In this document: positions 18,431 to 27,318 of the stretch, one piece after another
Layout of the letters: every line of letters begins with the position of its first letter
Numbering within the stretch: the first letter of the stretch is position 1
Assembly: GCF_000241325.1 (NCBI RefSeq)
Contig: NZ_BAEI01000056.1
Span: 78,105-142,104, forward strand
Direction of reading: 5' to 3'
DNA length: 64,000 nt
DNA from: Gordonia polyisoprenivorans NBRC 16320 = JCM 10675
GTDB taxonomy: Bacteria > Actinomycetota > Actinomycetes > Mycobacteriales > Mycobacteriaceae
Notes under the pieces: model-generated
The model's input: only the letters and a program-made list of their open reading frames with translations
What the model was told of the DNA's origin: nothing
Databases searched by the model: none
Program-made: the position numbers and the translations under genes

Positions 18431-20479
18431 GTGGCCGACCCGAGTACCTACCGTCCCGCGCCCGGGACGATCCCCACCGATCCGGGGGTCTACAAATTCC
18501 GTGATTCCCACGGCCGCGTCATCTATGTGGGCAAGGCCAAGAACCTTCGCTCACGGCTGACGTCGTACTTCGCCGACATCTCCTCGCTGCATCCGCGCAC
18601 CCGCCAGATGGTGACCACCGCGGCGTCGGTGGAGTGGACGGTCGTCGGCACCGAGGTCGAGGCGCTGCAGCTGGAATACAACTGGATCAAGGAGTTCGAT
18701 CCCCGGTTCAACGTCCGTTATCGCGACGACAAGAGTTACCCGATGCTGGCGGTCACGCTCAACGAAGAGTATCCGCGGCTGTTCGTCTATCGTGGGCCGC
18801 GGCGTCGTGGCGTGCGCTACTTCGGTCCGTATTCGCACGCGTGGGCCATCCGCGAGACCGTCGACCTGCTGACCCGGGTGTTCCCGGCCCGCACCTGCTC
18901 GGCCGGGGTGTTCAAGCGGCACGGGCAAATCGACCGGCCGTGTCTGCTCGGCTACATCGACAAGTGTTCGGCGCCGTGTATCGGTCGGGTCAGCGCCATC
19001 GAACACCGCGAGATCGTCAATGATTTCTGCGACTTCCTGGCCGGCCGCACCGACCAGATGATCAAGCGCCTCGAGCGTGAGATGGCCTCGGCCGCAGAAG
19101 CACTCGACTTCGAACGGGCGGCGCGTCTGCGCGACGACGTGGGGGCGATGCGGCGCGCGTTGGAGAAGCAGGCAGTGGTACTCGGCGACGGCACCGACGC
19201 CGACGTCATCGCCATGGTCGGCGATGAACTCGAAGTGTCGGTGCAGATCTTTCACGTCCGGGACGGTCGGGTGCGCGGTGAGCGCGGGTGGGTCGTGGAG
19301 AAATCCGATGACGACGACATCGGCGAGCAGGTCGGGCAGTTCCTCACGCAGTTCTATGGCGCCCAGGCCGATCTCGACGCGACCGTCGAGGTCGGCGAGG
19401 ACCGCGAGCGCGGTGAGTCGGTGCCGCGTGAGGTCCTCGTCCCCGCGCTTCCCGCCGAGCACGAGGAGCTGACCGAGTTCCTCTCCGATCTGCGTGGCAG
19501 CCGTGTCAGTCTGCGGGTGCCGCAACGCGGCGACAAGAAGGCGTTGTTCGAGACGGTCGCGCGCAACGCGGGAGAAGCGTTGACGCAGCACAAGTTACGC
19601 CGTGCCGGTGATCTGACGACGCGGTCGGCGGCACTGACCGAGTTGCAGGAGGGCCTCGGACTCGACCAGGCCCCGCTGCGGATCGAGTGCGTCGACATCT
19701 CGCATGTGCAGGGCACCGATGTGGTGGCCTCGCTCGTCGTCTTCGAGGACGGCTTGCCCCGCAAGTCCGATTATCGGCACTATTCGATCCGCGAGGCCGC
19801 CGGCGATGGCCGCTCCGACGACGTCGGCTCGATCGCCGAGGTGACCCGCCGACGATTCCTGCGCCATCGCGCCGATCAGGCCGACGGTGTCGCCGCGCAG
19901 GTGGCTGCGCAGGTGGCCGCCGATCCCGATTCCAAGAAGGCGCGTCGATTCGCCTACCCGCCGAATCTGTTCGTCGTCGACGGTGGCGCGCCGCAGGTGC
20001 ACGCCGCGGCGACCGTACTCGACGAGCTCGGCGTCACCGACGTCGCCGTGATCGGGTTGGCCAAGCGACTCGAGGAGATCTGGGTGCCCGGTGACGACGA
20101 ACCGGTGATCCTGCCCCGCTCCAGTGAGGCGCTGTTCCTGCTGCAGCGGGTGCGCGACGAGGCGCACCGTTTCGCGATCACCTTCCACCGCAGCAAACGC
20201 AGCAAACGCATGACCGAGTCGGTACTCGACGGCGTCCCCGGGCTCGGACGCTCCCGGCGCACCGCGCTGGTCACCCACTTCGGCTCCGTCGCAAAACTGC
20301 GGGAGGCCACCGTCGACGACATCGCCGCGGTGCCCGGCATCGGCCCGGGGACCGCCCGGGTGGTGCACGAGGCGCTTGCCGGGGACGCGCCAGTGGCCGC
20401 CGATGCGCCGCAGGCCACCGACGATTCGGCGGCCGGACCGGGCGGGACCACACACGATGTGACGGTGGGATGGTCATGA
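18431..20479 (+). CDS. uvrC: Excinuclease ABC subunit C
   Basis: The dual-incision nuclease of nucleotide excision repair, recruited by UvrB. Of 682 aa: GIY-YIG domain at the N-terminus ([27 protein letters not shown]; 3' incision), a cysteine cluster region ([30 protein letters not shown]), the UVR motif near 200-235 that binds UvrB, an RNase H-like endonuclease with [17 protein letters not shown] and VDGGAPQV (5' incision), and two C-terminal helix-hairpin-helix motifs ([29 protein letters not shown]). The frame is open upstream, but GTG 18431 follows a -10 by 7 nt and gives the family start. It overlaps rapZ. Confidence 0.95.
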   Translation: MADPSTYRPAPGTIPTDPGVYKFRDSHGRVIYVGKAKNLRSRLTSYFADISSLHPRTRQMVTTAASVEWTVVGTEVEALQLEYNWIKEFDPRFNVRYRDDKSYPMLAVTLNEEYPRLFVYRGPRRRGVRYFGPYSHAWAIRETVDLLTRVFPARTCSAGVFKRHGQIDRPCLLGYIDKCSAPCIGRVSAIEHREIVNDFCDFLAGRTDQMIKRLEREMASAAEALDFERAARLRDDVGAMRRALEKQAVVLGDGTDADVIAMVGDELEVSVQIFHVRDGRVRGERGWVVEKSDDDDIGEQVGQFLTQFYGAQADLDATVEVGEDRERGESVPREVLVPALPAEHEELTEFLSDLRGSRVSLRVPQRGDKKALFETVARNAGEALTQHKLRRAGDLTTRSAALTELQEGLGLDQAPLRIECVDISHVQGTDVVASLVVFEDGLPRKSDYRHYSIREAAGDGRSDDVGSIAEVTRRRFLRHRADQADGVAAQVAAQVAADPDSKKARRFAYPPNLFVVDGGAPQVHAAATVLDELGVTDVAVIGLAKRLEEIWVPGDDEPVILPRSSEALFLLQRVRDEAHRFAITFHRSKRSKRMTESVLDGVPGLGRSRRTALVTHFGSVAKLREATVDDIAAVPGIGPGTARVVHEALAGDAPVAADAPQATDDSAAGPGGTTHDVTVGWS

Positions 20480-21468
20480 ACACGAGCAGCGGTATGAGCA
20501 CGGACGGCACGAGCGGAGGCACGGATATGACCGACAGCGATCCCGCGCACGGGGCACCGGGAGGAGACGCCTCCGGTGCGCCCACCGACGGACTCGTCGT
20601 CCTGTTCGTCGCCGGCATGTCCGGCGCCGGTCGCTCCACGGTCGCCAACGTGCTCGAGGACGACGGCTGGTATGTCGCCGACAACGTGCCGCCCGCCCTG
20701 ATCTCGACGATGGTCGACCTCGTCGCCGACAGCGATCCGCCGATTCTGCGGCTGGCCATGGTGTTACGCGCTTCCGACGAGAACCTCGGCGAGCAGTTGC
20801 GCACGCTGCGTGCACAACTCGCGGCCACCGGCACCCAGACGCGACTGCTGTTCCTCGACGCCAGCGATCAGGTGCTGGTCCGCCGCTTCGAGCAGGTCCG
20901 CCGTCGCCATCCGCTGCAGGGTAGTGAAACCCTGGTCGAGGGGATCGCGCGGGAGCGGGTGATTCTCGCGCCCCTCAAGGATTCCGCCGACCTCGTGGTG
21001 GAGACCTCGACGCTGACCGTCGCCAAACTGCGTGAGGTGGTGGAGGATTCGTATCCGCACGACGCGAGTTCCCGGCTCAGCGTCGCCGTGCAGTCCTTTG
21101 GGTTCAAGTACGGATTGCCGATCGACTCCGACCTCGTCGCCGATGTCCGCTTCCTGCCCAATCCGTATTGGGTGGCCGATCTGAGGGAACTCAACGGTCG
21201 CGACGCGCCGGTGCGAGAGTACGTCCTCGGACAGGACGACGCCGGTCGCTTCGTCGATCTCTACACCGAACTGATCGGTGTCGTGGGCAAGGGTTATCTC
21301 CGAGAAGGCAAGCGCTACATGACCGTCAGCATCGGATGCACCGGCGGCAAGCACCGTAGTGTCGCGATCTCCGAGGAGTTGGCGCGTCGCCTGCGGGTCG
21401 CCGCGGACGACGCGGGTGCCGCGCGCTACGACGTGCGGGTCATGCACCGTGATCTGGGGCGCGAATGA
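20476..21468 (+). CDS. rapZ: RapZ-family nucleotide-binding protein (YvcJ)
   Basis: A 330-aa P-loop protein: [33 protein letters not shown] (Walker A with Arg in place of the usual Lys) and the C-terminal domain with [21 protein letters not shown]. RapZ controls small-RNA decay in E. coli; the Gram-positive YvcJ form binds GTP and its role is less clear. The uvrC-rapZ-yvcK-whiA order is conserved in actinobacteria. ATG 20476 overlaps the uvrC stop (ATGA). A second start, ATG 20527, has a better ribosome site (GGAGG 20515-20519) and would remove a poorly conserved 17-residue tail, so the true start is unsure. Confidence 0.88.
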   Translation: MNTSSGMSTDGTSGGTDMTDSDPAHGAPGGDASGAPTDGLVVLFVAGMSGAGRSTVANVLEDDGWYVADNVPPALISTMVDLVADSDPPILRLAMVLRASDENLGEQLRTLRAQLAATGTQTRLLFLDASDQVLVRRFEQVRRRHPLQGSETLVEGIARERVILAPLKDSADLVVETSTLTVAKLREVVEDSYPHDASSRLSVAVQSFGFKYGLPIDSDLVADVRFLPNPYWVADLRELNGRDAPVREYVLGQDDAGRFVDLYTELIGVVGKGYLREGKRYMTVSIGCTGGKHRSVAISEELARRLRVAADDAGAARYDVRVMHRDLGRE

Positions 21469-22469
21469 GTGCATTGCGGATCGCCGCGCTCGGCGGCGGA
21501 CACGGCCTGTATGCGACGCTGACGGCGATGCGCTATCTGAGCCCCCACGTGACCGCCATCGTGACCGTAGCCGACGACGGTGGGTCGTCGGGCCGGTTGC
21601 GTTCCGAACTCGGGGTGATCCCACCCGGCGATCTGCGAATGGCGATGGCGGCGTTGATGTGTGCGCCGGCAGCCCTCGACGGTCTGGCCGGGCGTCGGGA
21701 CCCGGACGCCGACCGGCGGCACCACGAGTTGTGGGCGGAGACCCTGCAGCATCGTTTCGGTGGTTACGGTGCGCTCGCCGGTCATCCGGTGGGCAACCTG
21801 CTGCTGGCCGGGCTGACCGAGGTCCTCGGCGATCCGGTGGCGGCCCTCGACGAGATGATGCGTGTGTTCGACGTCGATGGTCGGGTGCTGCCGATGTCGT
21901 CGGTGCCGCTGGAGATCGAGGCCGACGTCTCCGGACTGGAATCCGATCCGCGTATCTCCCGGGTCATCCGCGGTCAGGTGGCTGTGGCGACCACCCCCGG
22001 CAAGGTGCGTCGGGTGCGACTCCTGCCCGCGGAGCCGCCGGTGTGCGAGCCGGTGATCACCGCCGTCGACGAGGCCGATCTCGTGGTCCTCGGTCCGGGC
22101 TCGTGGTTCTCCAGTGTGATCCCGCACGTCCTGGTGCCGGACTTACTGGAGGCGTTGCAGCGCAGCACTTCTCGCAAGGTGTTGATCGTGAACCTGGCGC
22201 CGGAGCCGGGGGAGACCCCGGGGTTCTCGGTGGAACGACATCTGCATGTGCTGCACGCCCACGCCGACACGTTCACGATCGATCATGTGGTCGTCGACGA
22301 GTCGTCGGTGCCCGCCGGGCGGGAGCGCGAGCACCTCGAGAGGGCCGCCGGGATGTTCGGCGCGAGCCTGGAGATCGGTGATCTCGCCATTCCCGGCCGC
22401 CACGTCCACGACCCGGCGAAAGTGGCCGGCCTGATCAAGCAACTGTGTTCGCGTGAACCGACCCGTTAG
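21465..22469 (+). CDS. yvcK: YvcK/CuvA-family UDP-sugar-binding regulator
   Basis: A 334-aa CofD-like Rossmann protein: ALGGGHGLYATLTAMRYLSPHVTAIVTVADDGGSSGRLRSEL, the GxGxG-type loop and DDGGSSG motif, then HPVGNLLLAGLTEV and VLGPGSWFSSVIPHVL. YvcK in Bacillus and CuvA in mycobacteria bind UDP-sugars and affect cell-wall growth and gluconeogenic growth. It starts inside the rapZ stop (ATGA overlap), so it is coupled to rapZ. Its own stop TAG (22467-22469) forms the start of TAGGCT, a probable -10 for whiA. Confidence 0.9.
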   Translation: MSALRIAALGGGHGLYATLTAMRYLSPHVTAIVTVADDGGSSGRLRSELGVIPPGDLRMAMAALMCAPAALDGLAGRRDPDADRRHHELWAETLQHRFGGYGALAGHPVGNLLLAGLTEVLGDPVAALDEMMRVFDVDGRVLPMSSVPLEIEADVSGLESDPRISRVIRGQVAVATTPGKVRRVRLLPAEPPVCEPVITAVDEADLVVLGPGSWFSSVIPHVLVPDLLEALQRSTSRKVLIVNLAPEPGETPGFSVERHLHVLHAHADTFTIDHVVVDESSVPAGREREHLERAAGMFGASLEIGDLAIPGRHVHDPAKVAGLIKQLCSREPTR

Positions 22470-22472
22470 GCT
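22467..22472 (+). promoter_or_regulatory. Probable whiA promoter -10 overlapping the yvcK stop
   Basis: TAGGCT is followed by 8 nt and GTG 22481, which opens a 28-codon frame. The TAG is the yvcK stop. The same arrangement is seen at uvrC. Confidence 0.5.
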
Positions 22473-22480
22473 GGCCCAAC

Positions 22481-22567
22481 GTGGTTGAGCGCGGGCAGGG
22501 GAGGCCAGGGCGCGCCCTGGGGAGTACAGGCATCGGGTCCGCGGATGACAGGAGGACCCGGCGATGA
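22481..22567 (+). CDS. Possible leaderless 28-codon upstream frame coupled to whiA
   Basis: GTG 22481 lies 8 nt after the -10 TAGGCT and opens 28 codons ending at TGA 22565-22567, which overlaps the whiA ATG (ATGA, 22564-22567). The peptide is Arg/Gly-rich and resembles nothing I know. Placement at the expected 5' end and the exact overlap suggest a leader peptide that couples translation into whiA, but a chance frame cannot be excluded. Confidence 0.35.
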   Translation: MVERGQGRPGRALGSTGIGSADDRRTRR

Positions 22568-22576
22568 CAGGAGGAC
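22544..22576. repeat. 14-bp direct repeat across the whiA start
   Basis: GATGACAGGAGGAC occurs at 22544-22557 and 22563-22576 with a 19-bp period. Each copy holds an ATG followed by AGGAGG; the first copy's AGGAGG serves as the ribosome site for the second copy's ATG (22564). Confidence 0.85.
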
Positions 22577-23568
22577 AGGGACCGGTGGCGATGACCGCGG
22601 CGGTGAAGGACGAATTGAGTCGGCTCGCCGTGACGCAGGTGAGTCCGCGCAAGGCCGAGGTGTCGGCGCTTCTGCGGTTCGCGGGAGGCCTGCACATCGT
22701 GGCCGGGCGCGTGATCGTCGAGGCCGAGGTCGACATGGGCAATGTGGCGCGACGGCTGCGCCGGGAGATCCACGACCTGTACGGATACACCTCCGAGGTC
22801 CACGTCCTGCGAGGCGGCGGACTACGCAAGTCGGCGCGCTACATCGTGCGGGTCACCGCCGACGGTGAGGGCCTTGCCCGACAGACCGGGCTGCTCGATC
22901 TGCGCGGCCGACCGGTCCGGGGTCTGCCCGCGCAGGTTGTCGGCGGCAGTATCGCCGACGCCGAGGCCGCCTGGCGCGGCGCGTTCCTGGCGCACGGGTC
23001 GCTGACCGAGCCCGGCCGGTCTTCGGCGCTGGAGGTCAGCTGTCCCGGTCCGGAGTCGGCCCTGGCACTGGTCGGGGCGGCGCGGCGGCTCGGGGTGTCG
23101 GCGAAGGCCCGCGAGGTGCGCGGCGCCGACCGTGTCGTCATCCGCGACGGTGAGGCGATCGGCGCGCTGTTGACGCGGATGGGCGCACACGACACGCGCC
23201 TGGTCTGGGAGGAACGCCGGATGCGCCGGGAGGTGCGGGCGACGGCCAACCGGCTCGCCAACTTCGATGACGCGAATCTGCGCCGCTCGGCGCGCGCCGC
23301 GGTCGCGGCCGCCGCCCGGGTGGAGCGCGCGTTGGAGATCCTCGGCGATGAGGTCCCCGACCACCTCGCCGCGGCCGGGCATCTTCGCATCACCCACCGG
23401 CAGGCCTCGCTGGAGGAACTCGGCCAGCTCGCCGATCCGCCGATGACCAAGGACGCCGTCGCCGGCCGGATCCGCCGGCTGCTGTCGACCGCGGACAAGA
23501 AGGCGCACGCCGAGGGCATCCCCGACACCGAGTCGGCGGTCACCTCGGATCTGCTCGACGAGGCGTGA
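22564..23568 (+). CDS. whiA: Sporulation-type regulator WhiA
   Basis: A 334-aa actinobacterial WhiA, a DNA-binding regulator that combines a degenerate LAGLIDADG homing-endonuclease fold (about 20-210; [36 protein letters not shown]) with a C-terminal helix-turn-helix ([30 protein letters not shown]). In Streptomyces it acts with WhiB on division genes; in non-sporulating relatives it influences division and growth. ATG 22564 has AGGAGG upstream (22550-22555); an internal ATG at 22594 matches the shorter mycobacterial N-terminus. A 14-bp direct repeat spanning the start (22544-22557 and 22563-22576) duplicates the ATG/ribosome-site segment. Confidence 0.93.
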   Translation: MTGGQGPVAMTAAVKDELSRLAVTQVSPRKAEVSALLRFAGGLHIVAGRVIVEAEVDMGNVARRLRREIHDLYGYTSEVHVLRGGGLRKSARYIVRVTADGEGLARQTGLLDLRGRPVRGLPAQVVGGSIADAEAAWRGAFLAHGSLTEPGRSSALEVSCPGPESALALVGAARRLGVSAKAREVRGADRVVIRDGEAIGALLTRMGAHDTRLVWEERRMRREVRATANRLANFDDANLRRSARAAVAAAARVERALEILGDEVPDHLAAAGHLRITHRQASLEELGQLADPPMTKDAVAGRIRRLLSTADKKAHAEGIPDTESAVTSDLLDEA

Positions 23569-23603
23569 CCCACCGTTGTCGACCCGATCGTTCGGTCGGC
23601 GGT

Positions 23604-23625
23604 ACGGGTGTGCCAGTGCACCCGT
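23604..23625 (+). terminator. Possible hairpin terminator after whiA
   Basis: ACGGGTG (23604-23610) pairs with CACCCGT (23619-23625) around an 8-nt loop that can extend the stem with wobble pairs. There is no U tract, which is common in actinobacteria. It lies 36 bp after the whiA stop and before the gap promoter. Confidence 0.4.
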
Positions 23626-23652
23626 CGCGCTGCCCACGATCAGGCGTCCTAC

Positions 23653-23658
23653 TAGGCT
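23653..23658 (+). promoter_or_regulatory. Probable gap operon -10
   Basis: TAGGCT in the 183-bp whiA-gap interval, giving a leader of about 85 nt before the gap GTG. No clear -35. Confidence 0.45.
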
Positions 23659-23682
23659 GGACCCGACGCCGGTTGGCCATGA

Positions 23683-24768
<1,086 letters not shown>

Positions 24769-24813
24769 CCGACCGGTCGCTGACGAACCCAACCGTTACG
24801 GAGTAATGCTGCA

Positions 24814-26025
24814 ATGGGTGTACCCACTCTGAAAGACCTTCTCGACGAAGGCGTTTCGGGTCGCGGTGTATTGGTTCGATCGGATTTCAACGTCCCGCTC
24901 GACGGGTCGACGATCACCGATCCGGGCCGAATCCTCGCCTCCCTGCCGACGCTGAACGCGCTCATCGACGCCGGCGCCAAGGTGATCATCACCGCGCATC
25001 TGGGCCGCCCCAAGGGTGAGCCGGATCCGAAATACTCACTGGCGCCGGTCGCCGAGCGTCTCGGCCAGGAACTGGGCCGCAACGTCCAACTCGCCGGTGA
25101 TGTCGTCGGCTCCGACGCGCTCGCGCGCGCCGAGGGACTCACCGACGGTGACGTCCTGCTGCTGGAGAACGTGCGGTTCGATCCGCGCGAGACGTCCAAG
25201 GACGAGTCCGAGCGAGAGGCGCTGGCCAAGGCCTTCGTCGAACTCGTCGGTCCCGACGGCGCCTTCGTCTCCGACGGTTTCGGGGTGGTGCACCGCAAGC
25301 AGGCCTCGGTGTACGACGTCGCCAAGCTCCTCCCGCACTACGCGGGTGAGCTCGTGGCGGCCGAGGTCAAGGTGCTCTCGGCACTCACCGAGGACCCGGA
25401 ACGGCCGTACGCCGTGGTGCTGGGTGGTTCCAAGGTGTCCGACAAGCTCGGCGTGATAGAGGCGCTGGCACCGAAGGTCGACACGCTGGTCATCGGCGGC
25501 GGTATGGCGTTCACGTTCCTGGCCGCCCAAGGCCATGGCGTGGGCACCTCGCTGCTGCAGGAAGACCAGATCGAGGTCTGCAAGGATCTGCTGGAGCGAT
25601 TCGGTGATGTCATCCGGCTGCCCGCCGATGTGGTGGTGGCCGACAAGTTCGCCGCCGACGCGCAGTCGCAGACGGTCTCGGCCGACGCCATCCCCGACGG
25701 ATGGATGGGTCTGGACATCGGGCCGGAGTCGGTGCAGCGTTTCGCCGCGCTGCTCTCGGGTGCCAAGACGATCTTCTGGAACGGGCCGTCGGGCGTGTTC
25801 GAATTCGAGAAGTTCTCCGCGGGCACCAAGGGTGTCGCCGAGGCGATCGCCGGCGCCACCAAGGCCGGTGCGTTCACCGTGGTCGGCGGCGGCGACTCCG
25901 CGGCCGCGGTGCGCACGCTGGGATTGCCGGACGACGACTTCTCGCACATCTCGACCGGTGGCGGTGCGTCGCTGGAATACCTGGAGGGCAAGGAATTGCC
26001 GGGACTGAAGGTGCTGGAATCATGA
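24814..26025 (+). CDS. pgk: Phosphoglycerate kinase
   Basis: Transfers phosphate from 1,3-bisphosphoglycerate to ADP. The 403-aa protein has [10 protein letters not shown] (substrate arginine), TAHLGRPKG, the actinobacterial DGFGVVHRK variant, the glycine-rich LGGSKVSDK and the nucleotide loop [12 protein letters not shown]. The start ATG 24814 follows gap by 45 bp. Its stop overlaps the tpiA start (ATGA at 26022-26025), so pgk and tpiA are translationally coupled. Confidence 0.97.
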   Translation: MGVPTLKDLLDEGVSGRGVLVRSDFNVPLDGSTITDPGRILASLPTLNALIDAGAKVIITAHLGRPKGEPDPKYSLAPVAERLGQELGRNVQLAGDVVGSDALARAEGLTDGDVLLLENVRFDPRETSKDESEREALAKAFVELVGPDGAFVSDGFGVVHRKQASVYDVAKLLPHYAGELVAAEVKVLSALTEDPERPYAVVLGGSKVSDKLGVIEALAPKVDTLVIGGGMAFTFLAAQGHGVGTSLLQEDQIEVCKDLLERFGDVIRLPADVVVADKFAADAQSQTVSADAIPDGWMGLDIGPESVQRFAALLSGAKTIFWNGPSGVFEFEKFSAGTKGVAEAIAGATKAGAFTVVGGGDSAAAVRTLGLPDDDFSHISTGGGASLEYLEGKELPGLKVLES

Positions 26026-26813
26026 GCGGATCCCGTAAGCCGCTCATCGCGGGCAACTGGAAGATGAACCTCAATCACCTCGAGGCCATCGCGCTGGTGC
26101 AGAAGATCGCGTTTGCGCTGCCCGCCAAGTACTTCGAGAAGGTCGACGTGACGGTGATCCCGCCGTTCACCGACATCCGCTCGGTGCAGACGGTCGTCGA
26201 CGGCGACAAGTTGCTGCTGACCTACGGTGCCCAGGACCTGTCGGCGCACGATTCGGGTGCCTACACCGGCGAGATCAGCGGGGCGTTCCTCGCCAAGCTC
26301 GGGTGCACCTTCGTCGTCGTCGGACATTCGGAGCGGCGCACCATGCACGCCGAGACCGACGAGGTGGTGCTCGCCAAGACCAAGGCAGCGCTCAAGCACG
26401 GTCTGACGCCGATCGTCTGCATCGGTGAGGGACTCGACATCCGGGAGTCCGGCGAGCACGTCGCCTACAACGTCGCGCAGCTGAAGGGCTCGTTGGCGGG
26501 GCTGTCGGCCGAGGACATCGCGAAGGTCGTCATCGCCTACGAGCCCGTGTGGGCGATCGGTACCGGTCGGGTGGCCAGTGCCGCCGACGCGCAGGAGGTC
26601 TGCGCGGCGGTGCGTACCACACTCGCCGAGATCGCCGATGCGTCGACAGCCGCCTCGGTGCGGGTGCTCTACGGCGGATCGGTGAACGCCAAGAACGTCG
26701 GCGACATCGTCGGCCAGACCGATGTCGATGGGGCACTGGTCGGCGGCGCGTCCCTGAAGGCCGACGAGTTCTCCACGTTGTCGGCGATCGCCGCGGGCGG
26801 CCCCCTGCCCTGA
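26022..26813 (+). CDS. tpiA: Triosephosphate isomerase
   Basis: Interconverts dihydroxyacetone phosphate and glyceraldehyde 3-phosphate. The 263-aa TIM barrel has IAGNWKMN (catalytic Lys), VVGHSERR (catalytic His) and [11 protein letters not shown] (catalytic Glu and the start of loop 6), then [11 protein letters not shown] for the phosphate. ATG 26022 overlaps the pgk stop; the longer open frame upstream is antisense-free shadow within pgk. It ends the glycolytic operon; a long hairpin follows before secG. Confidence 0.97.
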   Translation: MSGSRKPLIAGNWKMNLNHLEAIALVQKIAFALPAKYFEKVDVTVIPPFTDIRSVQTVVDGDKLLLTYGAQDLSAHDSGAYTGEISGAFLAKLGCTFVVVGHSERRTMHAETDEVVLAKTKAALKHGLTPIVCIGEGLDIRESGEHVAYNVAQLKGSLAGLSAEDIAKVVIAYEPVWAIGTGRVASAADAQEVCAAVRTTLAEIADASTAASVRVLYGGSVNAKNVGDIVGQTDVDGALVGGASLKADEFSTLSAIAAGGPLP

Positions 26814-26830
26814 GCGCTCGCTCAAACGCG

Positions 26831-26878
26831 TACACTGGTCGAGCCGGTCGCATTCCTCGTGAGGTGACCGGCTCGACC
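26831..26878 (+). promoter_or_regulatory. -10 element abutting a 13-bp hairpin between tpiA and secG
   Basis: TACACT (26831-26836) is directly followed by GGTCGAGCCGGTC (26837-26849), whose exact inverse GACCGGCTCGACC lies at 26866-26878 with a 16-nt loop. The stem could end the tpiA transcript (no U tract) or form the 5' leader of secG; the direct contact with a -10 makes the second use interesting. Confidence 0.5.
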
Positions 26879-26936
26879 ATGTCGTCGGCCCCTGGCCGGA
26901 CGCGACTCGATTCCAACCGACAAGGATCTGCCTGAC

Positions 26937-27176
26937 GTGCTCGAAACAGTTCTGGACATCGGCCTGATCATCACCAGTGTGCTGCTGGTGATCCTGGTTC
27001 TGCTGCACCGGGGTAAGGGCGGTGGCCTGTCGTCGCTCTTCGGTGGCGGTGTGCAATCGAGTCTGTCCGGCTCGAGCGTCGTCGAGCGCAACCTCGACCG
27101 GTTGACGATCTTTGTCGGATTGGTGTGGTTCATCTTCATCATCGGTATCGGCGTCGACATCAAGCTGTCCGCCTGA
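26937..27176 (+). CDS. secG: Preprotein translocase subunit SecG
   Basis: A 79-aa inner-membrane subunit of the SecYEG channel. It has two hydrophobic helices (about residues 5-22 and 57-76) joined by the conserved cytoplasmic loop [34 protein letters not shown], which fits the family. GTG 26937 has AAGGA about 10 nt upstream. Its place after tpiA is conserved in actinobacteria. A strong hairpin terminator follows 14 bp after its stop. Confidence 0.95.
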   Translation: MLETVLDIGLIITSVLLVILVLLHRGKGGGLSSLFGGGVQSSLSGSSVVERNLDRLTIFVGLVWFIFIIGIGVDIKLSA

Positions 27177-27190
27177 CCCGACACATTTCT

Positions 27191-27226
27191 CTCGACCCGA
27201 TGCGGCTACGGCCGCATCGGGTCGAG
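27191..27226 (+). terminator. Strong intrinsic terminator after secG
   Basis: A perfect 16-bp stem (CTCGACCCGATGCGGC at 27191-27206, inverse at 27211-27226) with a TACG tetraloop, followed by TGCTTTCT. Both stem length and the following T-rich stretch fit an intrinsic terminator. Confidence 0.85.
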
Positions 27227-27241
27227 TGCTTTCTGTGTACC

Positions 27242-27289
27242 CGACTTTCTCGACTTTCTGTGCACCCGAGATGCCCACCCGAGATGCCA
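27242..27289. repeat. Short tandem repeats in the ppc leader
   Basis: CGACTTTCT is doubled at 27242-27260, and a 13-bp unit ACCCGAGATGCCM is doubled at 27264-27276 and 27277-27289. They lie 30-77 bp before the ppc start. Confidence 0.7.
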
Positions 27290-27318
27290 CCGTCACGCGC
27301 AGCCGCAATACTGGGGCA

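Noticed and set aside
22461..22479. IdeR box at the yvcK/whiA junction (TTAGGCT)
   Set aside because: Only about 12 of 19 positions match and the AACCTAA half is missing; a plain -10 explains the sequence.
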